Under the pieces are notes generated by a model. It had not been told where the DNA came from and did not search any database. It was given only the letters and a program-made list of their open reading frames with translations. Shown here in pieces: positions 26,119 to 35,258 of a stretch of DNA of 52,000 nucleotides. The translations under genes and the position numbers were made by a program. Source of the DNA: AC-32 sp963772975 (lineage in GTDB: Bacteria; Actinomycetota; Thermoleophilia; Gaiellales; Gaiellaceae); assembly GCA_963772975.1 (NCBI GenBank), contig CAVYZH010000006.1, forward strand, positions 1-52,000, given 5' to 3'. Position 1 is the stretch's first letter. Each line of letters starts with the position of its first letter.

Positions 26119-27196
26119 CCGCCCCGCCGCCATCCTCCACGCGCCGGCCGACGTCGGCGGAAACGCCCACGGCCTTTCTCGGGCGGAGCGCGAGCTGGGC
26201 CTCGTCAGCGACGTCGCCGTCTTCTCCCCGGGTTCGCTCGGCTACGGGTACGACCTGGACCTCCGAGCCGGGATCGAACGGCCTGTCTGGCTTCGGCTCG
26301 CCCGGCGAGCGGACTTCCTGAGACGCGCCGTTCGCCGGTACGACATCTTCCACTTCAACTTTGGGCTGACGCTGCTGACGGTGCGTCAGCTCGGCCGCGT
26401 CGCCGACGAGCTCGCGTTGCTCCGGCGGCTCGGGAAGACCGTGTTCGTGACCTACCAGGGCTGCGACGTTCGGCCCAAAGCCTCGTGTCCGTGCCGCAAT
26501 CCCGGCTGCATTGCCACGCACCACTACCGCCAGCCCGCGGCGAACCGTGCTCTCCGCTACGCAAACAGGGTGTTCTTCCTCAACCCCGACCTGAGGCGCT
26601 GGTTGCCGGGGGCCCGCTTCGTCCCCTACGCGAGCGTCGATGCTCGCGAGCTTCGGCCGGTTCCCGCGCCGGACGGCGACGAGCTGGTGGTCGCGCACGC
26701 CCCGACCGACCGGGACGTGAAAGGCACTGGGCACGTCATCTCAGCCATCGAGGCCCTGCGTCAGGAGGGAGTGAGCGTTCGTCTCGACCTCATCGAGCAC
26801 GTGACCCACGACCAGGCGCTAAGCCGGCTCGCCGCAGCGGATCTCGTTGTCGACCAACTCATACTTGGCTGGTACGGCGCGGTGGCCGTCGAGGCCATGG
26901 CCCTCGGTCGCCCGGTGCTCGCCTACATCCGCGAGAACGAGGCGGAGGACAACCCGTTTGGCTCGAAGCTCCCGATCGTCCGCACGACCGCAGCGACGCT
27001 GGCGGCGGATCTCCGCGGTCTCGCAGCCGACCGTGCCGCGCGGCACGCTCTCGGCGCCGCCGGACGAAGCTTCGTTGAGGAGGAGCACGATCCGCGCCGC
27101 ATCGCCCGCACCGTGCTCGACGGCCTTGTCCGGATCCCGGGCGACGCCGCTACGCCGGCGTCGGAGCGAGGGCTGTCAGCCAGAGCTCCGCGTTGA
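26108..27196 (+). CDS. GT4-like glycosyltransferase with a Cys cluster
   Basis: A 362-residue GT-B protein starting at GTG and overlapping the preceding gene by 11 bp. The N-terminal domain has ILHAPADVGGNAHGLSRAER, FHFNFGLTLLTVRQLGRV and FVTYQGCDVRP; then an unusual cluster CPCRNPGC adds to the Cys of QGCD. The donor domain shows VVAHAPTDRDVKGTGHVISA, LIEHVTHDQALSRLAAADLV and GAVAVEAMALGRPVLAYIRE, the usual GT4 donor loop. The four closely spaced cysteines could bind a metal. The gene at 37683 shares the general layout but not the Cys cluster. The 3' end overlaps the convergent asnB-type gene by 47 bp. Confidence 0.83.
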   Translation: MAADRPAAILHAPADVGGNAHGLSRAERELGLVSDVAVFSPGSLGYGYDLDLRAGIERPVWLRLARRADFLRRAVRRYDIFHFNFGLTLLTVRQLGRVADELALLRRLGKTVFVTYQGCDVRPKASCPCRNPGCIATHHYRQPAANRALRYANRVFFLNPDLRRWLPGARFVPYASVDARELRPVPAPDGDELVVAHAPTDRDVKGTGHVISAIEALRQEGVSVRLDLIEHVTHDQALSRLAAADLVVDQLILGWYGAVAVEAMALGRPVLAYIRENEAEDNPFGSKLPIVRTTAATLAADLRGLAADRAARHALGAAGRSFVEEEHDPRRIARTVLDGLVRIPGDAATPASERGLSARAPR

Positions 27197-28964
27197 GCGC
27201 CCGCCAGATCCCGGCCGGATCGCGCCACGAACCAGCTCCGGCGTCCCGTTCGATCGCCCCTAAGTCGTAGAGATCGTGGGTTCGGGTGCCGCGGTCGAGC
27301 AGCACGGCACTGATCCGCTCACGGAAGACTCCGCTCGAGAGCCACTGCTGCTGCGGCGGCTCGTAGCCGACCTTGTCCGTCCGTCGCAGGATGGATTCGG
27401 GCACCAGACCACGGCCGGCGTCCCTAAGGATTCTCTTCGTAACGCCGTGCTCGTAGACCCAGGACGGAGGCAGCGAATAGGCGAGCTCGGCGATGCGCCG
27501 GTCAAGAAACGGCAGGCGCAGCTCCCGGCTGTGGGCCATGCTGCTGCGATCGCCGTAGCGCAGCAGCTCGGGCAGGCTCGTCTCGAACGCCTCGGCGAGT
27601 AGCTCGCGCCGCAGTGGGTCGGCCCCGGCGATCCATGGCTCACGCGAGCGGCGGTCTCGTGCGGCGCTCGAGGCTGCCTCGCTCGAAGCGTACGGCGAGG
27701 CGACGCGGCGCAGGTAGGAGCGCCGGGCCGGGCCGGGCAGGAAGTCCACCGCGACGGAACGGCCGACGGCCGCTGCGCGCGAGGGGCTGGCTGCTAGCTC
27801 CGCAAAGACCGCGCGCGTCCCCTGGGTGCGCACCGCGAATCCCGGCGAGATCGGGTAGCCGCCGAACAGCTCGTCGCCGCCCTGGCCGTCGAGGAGGACG
27901 GTGACCCCCGTCTCGTGTGCCGCCTGCATCACTCGCCATTGGGCATAGACGCTGAGCGAGCCGACCGGTTCCTCCTCGTCGAGCACGAGCCGGCCGAGAT
28001 CCACCGCGGCCTCCGCGGCCGTCGGCTCCACCGCGTGATGCTCGACCACGCCGGCGCGCTCCGCGACCTCTGCTGCGTAAGGCCACTCGTCCCGCTCATA
28101 GCCGGGAAAGCGGGCAGTGAAAGCGTGCCGCGTGTGGTCGCCCGCTAGCTCGGAGCTCAGCATCACGATCGTCGAGGAGTCGATTCCGCCGCTGAGCGAG
28201 GTCCCGACCGGGACGTCGCTGCGCAGCCGCAACCGGATCGAGTCGGAGAGCAGACGACGCAGCTCCTCGACAGCCTCGCCGTAACTCGCGGGGACCTCGA
28301 CCGGGTGCGGACGCCAGTAGCGGCGCGTATTGAGGCGGCCGTCTTGCCAGCGGAGCACGTGGGCCGGCGGTAGCCGCTCGACACTCGCGAAGAACGTCCG
28401 CGGCGGGACCGGCATCAGCCCGCGCGCGACGAAGGCAGCGAGCGCATCCTCGTCAGGCCGCAGCGTCACCTCTGGGTCGAGCGCGACGGCTCTGGCCTCG
28501 GAAGCGAACACGAGTCGCTCGCCGAGACGGGCGTAGTAGGCGGGCTTCTCCCCGAAGGGGTCGGAGGCGAGAGTCAGCGCGCCCTCGGCGTCGTCCCAGA
28601 TCGCGAAGGCGAACATGCCGTTGAAGCGGTCGAGCGCGCCTTCGCCCCATTCCGCCCAGGCATGCAGCACCACCTCGGCGTCGCCCTCGGTCTCGAAGCG
28701 GTGGCCGGCGCCGCGCAGCTCGTCGCGCAACTCGCGGTAGTTGTAGAGCTCGCCGTTGAAGACCAGATGAAGCGCTCCCAGGTGGAGAGGCTGGTTCGAG
28801 CGCTCGTCCAGATCGATGATCGCCAGTCGTGTGGCCGCGAGCCCGGCGCGCTCGCCTGTCCAGGTCCCGTGGCCGTCCGGGCCGCGCTTGACCATCGTCG
28901 CCGCCATGCGCTCCAGCAGCTGAGGCTCGGGCGCAGCACCGACGGTCCCTCCGATGCCGCACAT
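27150..28964 (-). CDS. AsnB-type glutamine amidotransferase
   Basis: A 604-residue asparagine-synthetase-B-family enzyme. The N-terminal glutaminase domain has the nucleophile Cys2 in MCGIGG, then VKRGPDGHG, ATRLAIIDLDERSNQP and FNGELYNYRELR. The synthetase domain has the ATP pyrophosphate loop LSGGIDSS, VLLDGQGGDELFGGYP and RLPFLDRRIAELA. It moves ammonia from glutamine to a carboxylate activated as an acyl-adenylate. AsnA already serves asparagine, and this gene sits among sugar genes, so amidation of a uronic acid (as for WbpS-type enzymes of O-antigen loci) is a fair inference. It is the only complete minus-strand gene between 22.1 and 35.1 kb, divergent from the epimerase gene by 27 bp. 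Confidence 0.88.
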   Translation of the reverse strand: MCGIGGTVGAAPEPQLLERMAATMVKRGPDGHGTWTGERAGLAATRLAIIDLDERSNQPLHLGALHLVFNGELYNYRELRDELRGAGHRFETEGDAEVVLHAWAEWGEGALDRFNGMFAFAIWDDAEGALTLASDPFGEKPAYYARLGERLVFASEARAVALDPEVTLRPDEDALAAFVARGLMPVPPRTFFASVERLPPAHVLRWQDGRLNTRRYWRPHPVEVPASYGEAVEELRRLLSDSIRLRLRSDVPVGTSLSGGIDSSTIVMLSSELAGDHTRHAFTARFPGYERDEWPYAAEVAERAGVVEHHAVEPTAAEAAVDLGRLVLDEEEPVGSLSVYAQWRVMQAAHETGVTVLLDGQGGDELFGGYPISPGFAVRTQGTRAVFAELAASPSRAAAVGRSVAVDFLPGPARRSYLRRVASPYASSEAASSAARDRRSREPWIAGADPLRRELLAEAFETSLPELLRYGDRSSMAHSRELRLPFLDRRIAELAYSLPPSWVYEHGVTKRILRDAGRGLVPESILRRTDKVGYEPPQQQWLSSGVFRERISAVLLDRGTRTHDLYDLGAIERDAGAGSWRDPAGIWRALNAELWLTALAPTPA

Positions 28965-28991
28965 CGGCGGCAGGATAGCCTCAGCCCTCAG

Positions 28992-29909
28992 ATGGAGATC
29001 GCTGGCAAGAGGTTCCTGGTCACGGGCGGGTCGGGCTTCATCGGCTCGCATGTCGTAGACCGGCTCGTCGCCGAAGGCGCGGCGGAGGTCGTGGTCTTCG
29101 ACGCCCGCATGCGCCGCGAGAACCTGGAGGACTCTCTTCAGTCCGGGCGCGTGCGGCTGGTCGAGGGCGACGTCACCGATCCGGCCTCGGTGGCCTCGGC
29201 GACCGAGGCCGTGGACGGCGTCTTCCACATGGCCGTCCTGCCGCTCGGGCCCTGCACCGAGGATCCGTCCCGTTGCGTCGAGGTGAACGTGGTCGGGACG
29301 CTGAACGTGCTCGAGGCCGCCGGCGCCGCCGGGGTGAGGAAAGTCGTGTTCTCGTCCGCCTCCTCGGTCTACGGCGACACGAACGAGACCATGGACGAGT
29401 CTCATCCGCTCGGGGCGCGCACGATGTACGGCGCCTCCAAGATCTCGGGCGAGTACCTAACCCACGCACTGGGTACCGAGCGGGGGATGGACTACGTGAT
29501 TCTCCGCTACATGAACGTCTTCGGTCCACGGCAGGAGGGCGGGCTCGTGATCAACGTCCTGCGCCGGATTCGAAGCGGCGAGCCGCCGACGATCATGGGT
29601 GACGGCAGCGCCTCCTTCGACTTCGTCCACGTCGCGGACGTCGCCGGCGCGAACGTCCAGGCGATGGCTTCGGACGTGAGCGGGGAGAGCTACAACGTCG
29701 GCGGCGGCAACGAGGTGTCCGTCCGCGAGATCGTCGACGAGCTTCTGCAGTTGACGGGCTCGGAGCTCGAGCCCGACGTCCACGCCGACGTCGAGGTACC
29801 GATGACCCGCCGCGTCGGCAGCAGCGAGCGGGCGATGCAGGAGCTCGGCTGGCGGCCGGAGTTCGATCTCGAACGCGGCCTCGCCGACGTCGTCGCCAAG
29901 ACGCCTTGA
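28992..29909 (+). CDS. NAD-dependent sugar epimerase/dehydratase
   Basis: Extended short-chain dehydrogenase of 305 residues. NAD motif FLVTGGSGFIGSHVVDRLVA, Ser in FSSASSVYGDTNETMDES, catalytic Tyr/Lys in TMYGASKISGEYLTHA, and MNVFGPRQEGGLVINVLRRI. The pattern is close to UDP-glucose/UDP-GlcNAc 4-epimerases and related decarboxylases; the exact product cannot be fixed. It acts on nucleotide sugars in the cytoplasm. The stop overlaps the TTG start of the next epimerase. The short 5' gap to the divergent asnB-type gene (27 bp) must hold both promoters, or the mRNAs overlap. Confidence 0.87.
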   Translation: MEIAGKRFLVTGGSGFIGSHVVDRLVAEGAAEVVVFDARMRRENLEDSLQSGRVRLVEGDVTDPASVASATEAVDGVFHMAVLPLGPCTEDPSRCVEVNVVGTLNVLEAAGAAGVRKVVFSSASSVYGDTNETMDESHPLGARTMYGASKISGEYLTHALGTERGMDYVILRYMNVFGPRQEGGLVINVLRRIRSGEPPTIMGDGSASFDFVHVADVAGANVQAMASDVSGESYNVGGGNEVSVREIVDELLQLTGSELEPDVHADVEVPMTRRVGSSERAMQELGWRPEFDLERGLADVVAKTP

Positions 29910-30766
29910 GGATTCTCCTCGTCGGCGCCTCCGGCTTTGTCGGTGGACACCTCGCGCCACGCCTCGTCGAGGCAGGTCACGACCTTGTCTGCGCGGTTCG
30001 CGCGTCGAGCGACTACACGCCGCCGGGAGGCGCCGAGCGGATCGAGCTCGAGCTCGACCGGCCGCTCGACCCCGGGACGCTGCCGTCGGTTGACGCCGTG
30101 CTGCACTTCGCCCAGGCGAACGTGCGCTTTCCGGAGGGCGCGCGCGAGCTCGACCGCGTCAATGCCGCGAGCGTCGTCGAGCTGCTCGATCACGGGCGCG
30201 AGACTGGCGCCACGCGCTTCGTCTACGCCTCGTCGGCCTCGGTCTACGGCTTCGGCGACAAGCCGTTCGCCGAGGACGCGCCGCTCGACGGGAGCGACTT
30301 CTACGCCGCCACCAAGATCGGCGCGGAGAAGGCCGTCGGCGCCTACGACGAGCTGCTCACGACTGCAATCCTGCGGCTCGTGGTGCCGTACGGCCCGGGC
30401 CAGGCGGGACGGATGATCCCCGCGCTGGCGAACCGCGTCGCCAGCGGAGAGCCTGTGACATTGAACGACGGCGGCCGACCGCGGATGAACCCGCTCTACG
30501 TCGACGACGTCGTAAGGATCGTGCTCGACGTGCTCGAGCTCGACCGCCCCGTCGTCCTGAACGTCGCCGGCGACGAGGCCGTGAGCATCAAGGAGATCGC
30601 CGAGACGATCGGCCGCGTCGTCGGGCGCGAGCCGGAGTTCGAGGACGGCGCGGCCTCCGCTCCGGGCGACCTGGTCGCGGACACGGCTCGCCTGCACGAG
30701 CTCTTCGAACTGCGCCCGCTGGTGCCGCTCGAAGAAGGCCTGCGGCGCACTCTGGCGGCGAGCTGA
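29906..30766 (+). CDS. NAD-dependent epimerase/dehydratase family protein
   Basis: A 286-residue relative of the upstream protein. NAD motif ILLVGASGFVGGHLAPRLVE, FVYASSASVYGFGDKPFAED, catalytic YAATKIGAEKAVGAY and LRLVVPYGPGQAGRMIPALA. The shorter mid-part and FAQANVRF instead of the usual HLAA stretch set it apart from 4-epimerases, so a reductase or dehydratase acting on a 4-keto sugar is possible. It starts with TTG inside the preceding stop and ends in a TGATG junction, so the run 28992-35123 is one translationally coupled operon. Confidence 0.83.
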   Translation: MRILLVGASGFVGGHLAPRLVEAGHDLVCAVRASSDYTPPGGAERIELELDRPLDPGTLPSVDAVLHFAQANVRFPEGARELDRVNAASVVELLDHGRETGATRFVYASSASVYGFGDKPFAEDAPLDGSDFYAATKIGAEKAVGAYDELLTTAILRLVVPYGPGQAGRMIPALANRVASGEPVTLNDGGRPRMNPLYVDDVVRIVLDVLELDRPVVLNVAGDEAVSIKEIAETIGRVVGREPEFEDGAASAPGDLVADTARLHELFELRPLVPLEEGLRRTLAAS

Positions 30767-31590
30767 TGCGCGGCCTGCTGCAGAAACAGACGCTCAAGTC
30801 GTTCGACTCCCAGTGGGCCCAGCTGCCCGAAGGTGGCGCCTTGCTCACCGAGGAGTGGTTCCGCGAGCACGTCGACACGATCGTCGCCGAGGAACTGCTC
30901 GCGGTTCGGCGGGAGTGGTTCCCCGGCCGCGAGGTGCTCGACGCGGGCTGCGGCAACGGGCGCTGGACGATCGGGCTGCTGCGCCTGGGATCCCGCGTGA
31001 CGGCCGTCGACGCGAGCCCGCACGCGCTCGAGCGGCTTCGCGACTCGGTCGAGGAGCTGTGCACGCCGGAGGAGCGGCAGCGGCTGACGGTCGGGACCGC
31101 GAACCTGCTGGAGCTCCCGCCAGAGCTAGCAGCGAGGAGGTTCGAGCTCGTCTTCTCGTTCGGGGTCCTGCACCACACCGGGGACATCCGCAAGGCGCTT
31201 CGGAACGTGGCCGGTCTCGTCGGGCCCGGCGGTATGCTCTTCCTCTACCTCTACGGGAGCCGCTCGCTCTCGCCGGTGAGGCGGGGGCTGCTCGAGTTGC
31301 GCCGTCTCATGCTGGCGCCGCTGCCGTTCGCGCTCAAGAGGAAGGTGCTCTCGGCCGTGTTTCGCCACTCGGACATCCACCAGGTTTTCGACTGCCTCTC
31401 GCCGACGATCAACACCCGGCACACCTTCGAAGACATCCACTCGTGGCTCGAGGCCGAGGGCTTTGACGACATCGAGCAGACGATTCCTGCGACCGAGCTC
31501 TTCGTCCGCGGCTTGCGAGACGCACACGCCATGAAGCCCCAGCTGCTCCCGAATCCGACGCCGCCTTACTGGTACGAACGGTACGCCTGA
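30766..31590 (+). CDS. class I SAM-dependent methyltransferase
   Basis: A 274-residue methyltransferase. Motif I is LDAGCGNGRWTIGLLRLG, the acidic end VTAVDASPHALERL, post-I FSFGVLHHTGDIRKAL and NVAGLVGPGGMLFLYLYGSR. The C-terminal part (INTRHTFEDIHSWLEAEGFD) is like small-molecule and glycan methyltransferases. It is probably an O-methyltransferase for a sugar or a nucleotide-linked precursor. The ATG overlaps the preceding stop (TGATG), and its own stop overlaps the next gene's ATG in the same way. Confidence 0.88.
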   Translation: MRGLLQKQTLKSFDSQWAQLPEGGALLTEEWFREHVDTIVAEELLAVRREWFPGREVLDAGCGNGRWTIGLLRLGSRVTAVDASPHALERLRDSVEELCTPEERQRLTVGTANLLELPPELAARRFELVFSFGVLHHTGDIRKALRNVAGLVGPGGMLFLYLYGSRSLSPVRRGLLELRRLMLAPLPFALKRKVLSAVFRHSDIHQVFDCLSPTINTRHTFEDIHSWLEAEGFDDIEQTIPATELFVRGLRDAHAMKPQLLPNPTPPYWYERYA

Positions 31591-33424
31591 TGTGCGGGAT
31601 CGCCGGCATCTTCGACCCTCGCGGCCGCCCTATCGCCTCCTCGGAAATCCGCGCGATGAACGACGCGATCGTTCATCGCGGCCCCGACGACCGCGGCGAG
31701 TACGTCGAAGCCGGTGTCGGGCTCGCGAACCGACGCCTGGCGATCATCGATCTCTCCCCGGCCGGCCACCAGCCGATGGCGAACGAGGACGGCACGCGTC
31801 CTGCTCGTCTACAACGGCGAGCTCTACAACTTCCAGGAGCTCGTGCCGCTGCTCGAGGCGCGCGGGCACCGCTTTCACTCGAAGACCGACAGCGAGGTCG
31901 TCGTCCACGCCTACGAGGAGTGGGGCCCGGCCTGCGTCGAGCGCTTCAACGGCATGTTCGCGTTCGCGATCTGGGACCAGCGCAAGCGCGAGCTCTTCCT
32001 CGCCCGCGATCGCTTCGGGATCAAGCCGCTCTACTACACGCAGGTCGACGGCCGCTTCCTCTTCGCCTCCGAGGTCAAGTCGCTGCTGAAGGCCGGTGTG
32101 CCACGCCGCGTCTCGCCGGAGGCGCTCGTCGAGTACTTCACCTTCCAGAACCTGCTCAGCGACCTGACGCTCTTCGACGGCGTGCTCATGCTTCCGGCCG
32201 GCCACACGCTGACCGTCACCGAGGCCGGCACGCAGCTCCGGCGCTACTGGGACCTGAGCTTCGACCCGGACGACGGCGTCTCCGACGGAGGAATGGACCG
32301 AGCGGATCCGCGGCGTCTTCGAGCAGGTCGTGACCCGGCAGCTGATCAGCGACGTGCCGGTCGGCAGCTACCTCTCGGCGGGATGGACTCGGCCTCGATC
32401 GCGGCGGTCGCCGTCGCGCCACGTGCCGCGGCTGATGACCTTCACCGGCGGCTTCGACCTCTCTTCGGTCACCGGCCTAGAGCTGGTCTTCGACGAGCGC
32501 GCCGACGCCGAGCTCGTCGCGAGCCACTTCCGCACCCAGCACTACGAGATGGTCATGCACGCAGGCGACATGGCCTGGGCACTCCCCGAGCTCGTCTGGC
32601 ACCTCGAGGACCTGCGGGTCGGCATGTCGTACCCGAACTACTACATCGCCGGGCTCGCCTCGAAGTTCGTCAAGGTGGCGCTCGGCGGCGCCGGCGGCGA
32701 CGAGCTCTTTGCCGGCTACCCGTGGCGCTACGAGCTCGTGCGCGGCCTCGACGACGCGAAGGCGTTCGACGCCGCCTACTACGACTACTGGGCGCGGCTG
32801 GTGCCCGACGGTGAAAGGAGCTCGTTCTTCACGCCGGACGTCCTCGCGCGCGCGGGTGACCACTCGCCGTTCGAACTCTTCCGCCACACGATGGAACCTG
32901 CGGCCGGGCTCGACCCGCTCTCGAAGGCGCTCTACTTCGAGGCCAAGACCTTCCTGCATGGCCTGCTCGTGGTCGAGGACAAGGTCTCGATGGCGCACAG
33001 CCTCGAGGTGCGCGTGCCGTTTCTCGACAACGAGCTGGTGGCACTCGCCGAGAAGATCCCGAGCCGGCTCAAGCACGGCGAGGGCGGCGGCAAGAAGCTA
33101 CTACGGGACGCGATGGCGCCGCTGCTGCCGGCGGAGATCGTCGAGAAGCGCAAGCAGGGCTTCAGCCCGCCCGACCAGTCCTGGTACCGCGGCCCGACGA
33201 TGGACTACATCCGCGAGGTGCTGCTCGACCGCCGCAGTCTCGACCGCGGCTACTTCGAGCCGGAATATGTGAAGCGGGTCCTGCACGAGCATCTCGAGGG
33301 GCGTGTCAACCACCGGCTGCTGATCTGGTCGCTGCTCTCGTTCGAGTGGTGGAACCGCCTCTTCATGGACGGCGACGCCACGACCGCTCTGGCCGAACGC
33401 TCGCGAGCCGCCCGCGCAACGTGA
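31590..33424 (+). CDS. second AsnB-type amidotransferase (three frameshifts)
   Basis: About 611 residues when three one-base breaks (near 31797, 32290 and 32385) are bridged. The glutaminase domain has Cys2 in MCGIAGIFDPRG, VHRGPDDRGEYVEAG, VYNGELYNFQELVPLLEARG and RFNGMFAFAIWDQRKRELFL. The synthetase domain has the pyrophosphate loop, broken in the sequence but readable as SGGMDSAS, ALGGAGGDELFAGYP and SLEVRVPFLDNELVALAEK. A WSLLSFEWWNRLF end is typical of AsnB relatives in sugar clusters. Proposed role: amidation of a uronic acid or other carboxylate. Start and stop both overlap neighbours (TGATG, GTGA), so the gene is probably intact in the organism. Confidence 0.87.
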
Positions 33425-34362
33425 GCACGACGCTCGACACGGTGGTCGGTTGCCCAGCGTGCCGTTCAGGCCAGCTTGCCCATGAGGGTGAGGAGTACGT
33501 CTGCCCGGCCTGCGGCCGCTCGTTCCCGATCGTGGACGGCGTGCCGCGCCTGCTGCCGGACCTCCCAACTGATCTGCGTCAGACCCAGCGCGTCTTCGAC
33601 TTCGAGCATCGCCGCTACCAGGACTCGCGCTTCACGCGCTTCGAGCCAACGCTGGTAGACGAGTTCCTCGCCGACTGCGGCCTGCCGGCCGAGTTCTTCC
33701 ATAGCAAGCGAGCGCTCGACGCGGGCTGCGGGTCCGGGCGGTGGACGTACGCCCTTGCTGAACTCGGGGCCGACGTGGTCGCGTTCGATCTGACTCCGGG
33801 GGGTGTCGAGGTTGCCCAGGCGAACGTCGGCCTGCGCGACAGGGTCTCAATCTGCCAGGCGGACATTTTCCGACCGCCCTTCCAGCCGGCGTCGTTCGAG
33901 TTCGTGATGAGTTGGGGCGTGCTCCACCACACACCGAGCACGCGCCGCGCCTTCGAAAGCATCGCCGGCCTCGTTAAACCAGGCGGAACGCTATACGTGA
34001 TGATTTACGAGCGCACGCGGCCGGTACGCCTGTTTGGGACGAACCTCTTGCGCCGAGCGATGCGCCGGCTATCCGACGAGCAGCGCTACCGAGCGTGTCG
34101 TTGGCTCGTGATCCGGAACCGTGCGCTTGCCCGCCTCCTGGATCCGTTCCTGATGATCGCCTACGCCGACCCGGGGACGGTTGCCGAGGACACTAGGACG
34201 CTCCAGTTCGGGCTCTTCGACGCGTACTCGCCACGGTACAACCACACGCATTCGCGGGACGAGGTCGTGGGCTGGTTCGAGCAGGCTGGCTTCGAAAATG
34301 TGACCGTGGTCGACGCGCACGAGACGGTCAAGGTTCGTGGCGTGGCCGCTGCAGCCGGGTGA
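33421..34362 (+). CDS. methyltransferase with N-terminal zinc ribbon
   Basis: A 313-residue protein from the GTG that overlaps the preceding stop. Residues 10-45 form a Trm112-like zinc ribbon with two Cys pairs (CPACRSGQL and CPACGRSFPIVDGVPRL). The methyltransferase core follows: LDAGCGSGRWTYALAELGAD, VAFDLTPGGVEVA, MSWGVLHHTPSTRRAFESIA and KPGGTLYVMIYERT. The ribbon plus class I core is common in proteins of polysaccharide and glycolipid loci. Target unknown; sugar O-methylation is likely. The end overlaps the next gene by 4 bp (GTGA). Confidence 0.87.
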   Translation: MSTTLDTVVGCPACRSGQLAHEGEEYVCPACGRSFPIVDGVPRLLPDLPTDLRQTQRVFDFEHRRYQDSRFTRFEPTLVDEFLADCGLPAEFFHSKRALDAGCGSGRWTYALAELGADVVAFDLTPGGVEVAQANVGLRDRVSICQADIFRPPFQPASFEFVMSWGVLHHTPSTRRAFESIAGLVKPGGTLYVMIYERTRPVRLFGTNLLRRAMRRLSDEQRYRACRWLVIRNRALARLLDPFLMIAYADPGTVAEDTRTLQFGLFDAYSPRYNHTHSRDEVVGWFEQAGFENVTVVDAHETVKVRGVAAAAG

Positions 34363-35123
34363 GTTTACGACTCGCCAAGCGCTTTCCTGCCGCCGCAACC
34401 GCGGTCGCGGTGTTCATGCAACTACGGCGCAGCGGCAGAGCATTCGCCGAGGCCGGTCGCGACGAGCGCGGCCCGTGCGAACTGGCCCGGCAGAACCAGG
34501 ACGGAAGGCTGCTGGAACTCAACCGCGCCGAACTTGTCGACCTGCGTATTGAGGCAGCGCCAGTCGTAGCCTCACAGAAGCTGGATGAGCTGCTGCCGGC
34601 GCTCGAGCGGGTGCAAGCCTTGTCGCCACGGCGGGTGTGCGAGATCGGAACCTCGGCTGGCGGGACTCTCTACCTGTTGACTCGGGCGAGTGCGCCAGAC
34701 GCGTTGATCGTGTCGATCGATCTCACGATCGCACCACACACACAGGCGTTGCGCGCCCGCCTGGCAAGGCCAGGGCAACGGCTCGTCAGCATCGCCGGCG
34801 ACTCGCACACCGAAGCGACGGTTTCGAGGTTGCGTGAGCTGCTAGGAGACGAGCCGCTTGATGTGCTCTTCATCGACGGCGACCACTCCTACGACGGAGT
34901 GCGCGCGGACTTCGAGCTCTATGCACCGCTCGTCCGCAGCGGCGGCCTCGTCCTCCTGCACGACGTCAACGAGGACTACCGCGCGAGCCGTGGCATCGAG
35001 ACTCCCTCGATCTCGGGTGACGTGCCGCGCTTCTGGAACGAGCTGAAGGGCCGCCACCGGACAGAGGAGCTGATCGCGGAGCTGGGCCAAGACGGTTACG
35101 GGATCGGACTCGTCTACGTCTGA
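34359..35123 (+). CDS. methyltransferase 24 / cephalosporin-hydroxylase-like protein
   Basis: A 254-residue class I methyltransferase. The core has RVCEIGTSAGGTLYLLTRAS, VSIDLTIAPH, LDVLFIDGDHSYDGVRADFE and SGGLVLLHDVNEDYR. The D-G-D-H-S-Y-D-G signature is that of the Methyltransf_24/CmcI-like group, whose members methylate sugar hydroxyls (for instance rhamnose in mycobacterial glycolipids). The GTG start overlaps the previous gene. It is the last gene of the plus-strand run; directly after its TGA the sequence switches to a truncated minus-strand gene. Confidence 0.82.
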   Translation: MSLRLAKRFPAAATAVAVFMQLRRSGRAFAEAGRDERGPCELARQNQDGRLLELNRAELVDLRIEAAPVVASQKLDELLPALERVQALSPRRVCEIGTSAGGTLYLLTRASAPDALIVSIDLTIAPHTQALRARLARPGQRLVSIAGDSHTEATVSRLRELLGDEPLDVLFIDGDHSYDGVRADFELYAPLVRSGGLVLLHDVNEDYRASRGIETPSISGDVPRFWNELKGRHRTEELIAELGQDGYGIGLVYV

Positions 35124-35258
35124 GCCGCCCCGGTCTTGCGCAAGTAACTCGACGCCCGAGTCGTAGAAGACCTTGTGGAAGCCGATCACGACTCGGTTTT
35201 CGGGTGAACGAGCGGTCCGCTCGCAGGGCCGTTCCGAGCTGTCGTGGAGGTGGGTCAT
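35124..35258 (-). pseudogene. N-terminal remnant of a CmcI-like methyltransferase gene
   Basis: The ATG at 35258 overlaps the stop of the upstream GT2 gene by 4 bp (ATGA), as a true operon member would. About 30 codons follow, with PENRVVIGFHKVFYDSG. An F-H-x-x-[FY]-Y-D-S stretch is typical near the start of cephalosporin-hydroxylase (CmcI)-like proteins, just before the W-x-G...K-x-P-x-D-L-W core. Instead of that core the frame enters the antisense of the neighbouring gene. The gene is cut between about 35124 and 35155. The family call rests on one short motif. Confidence 0.5.
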
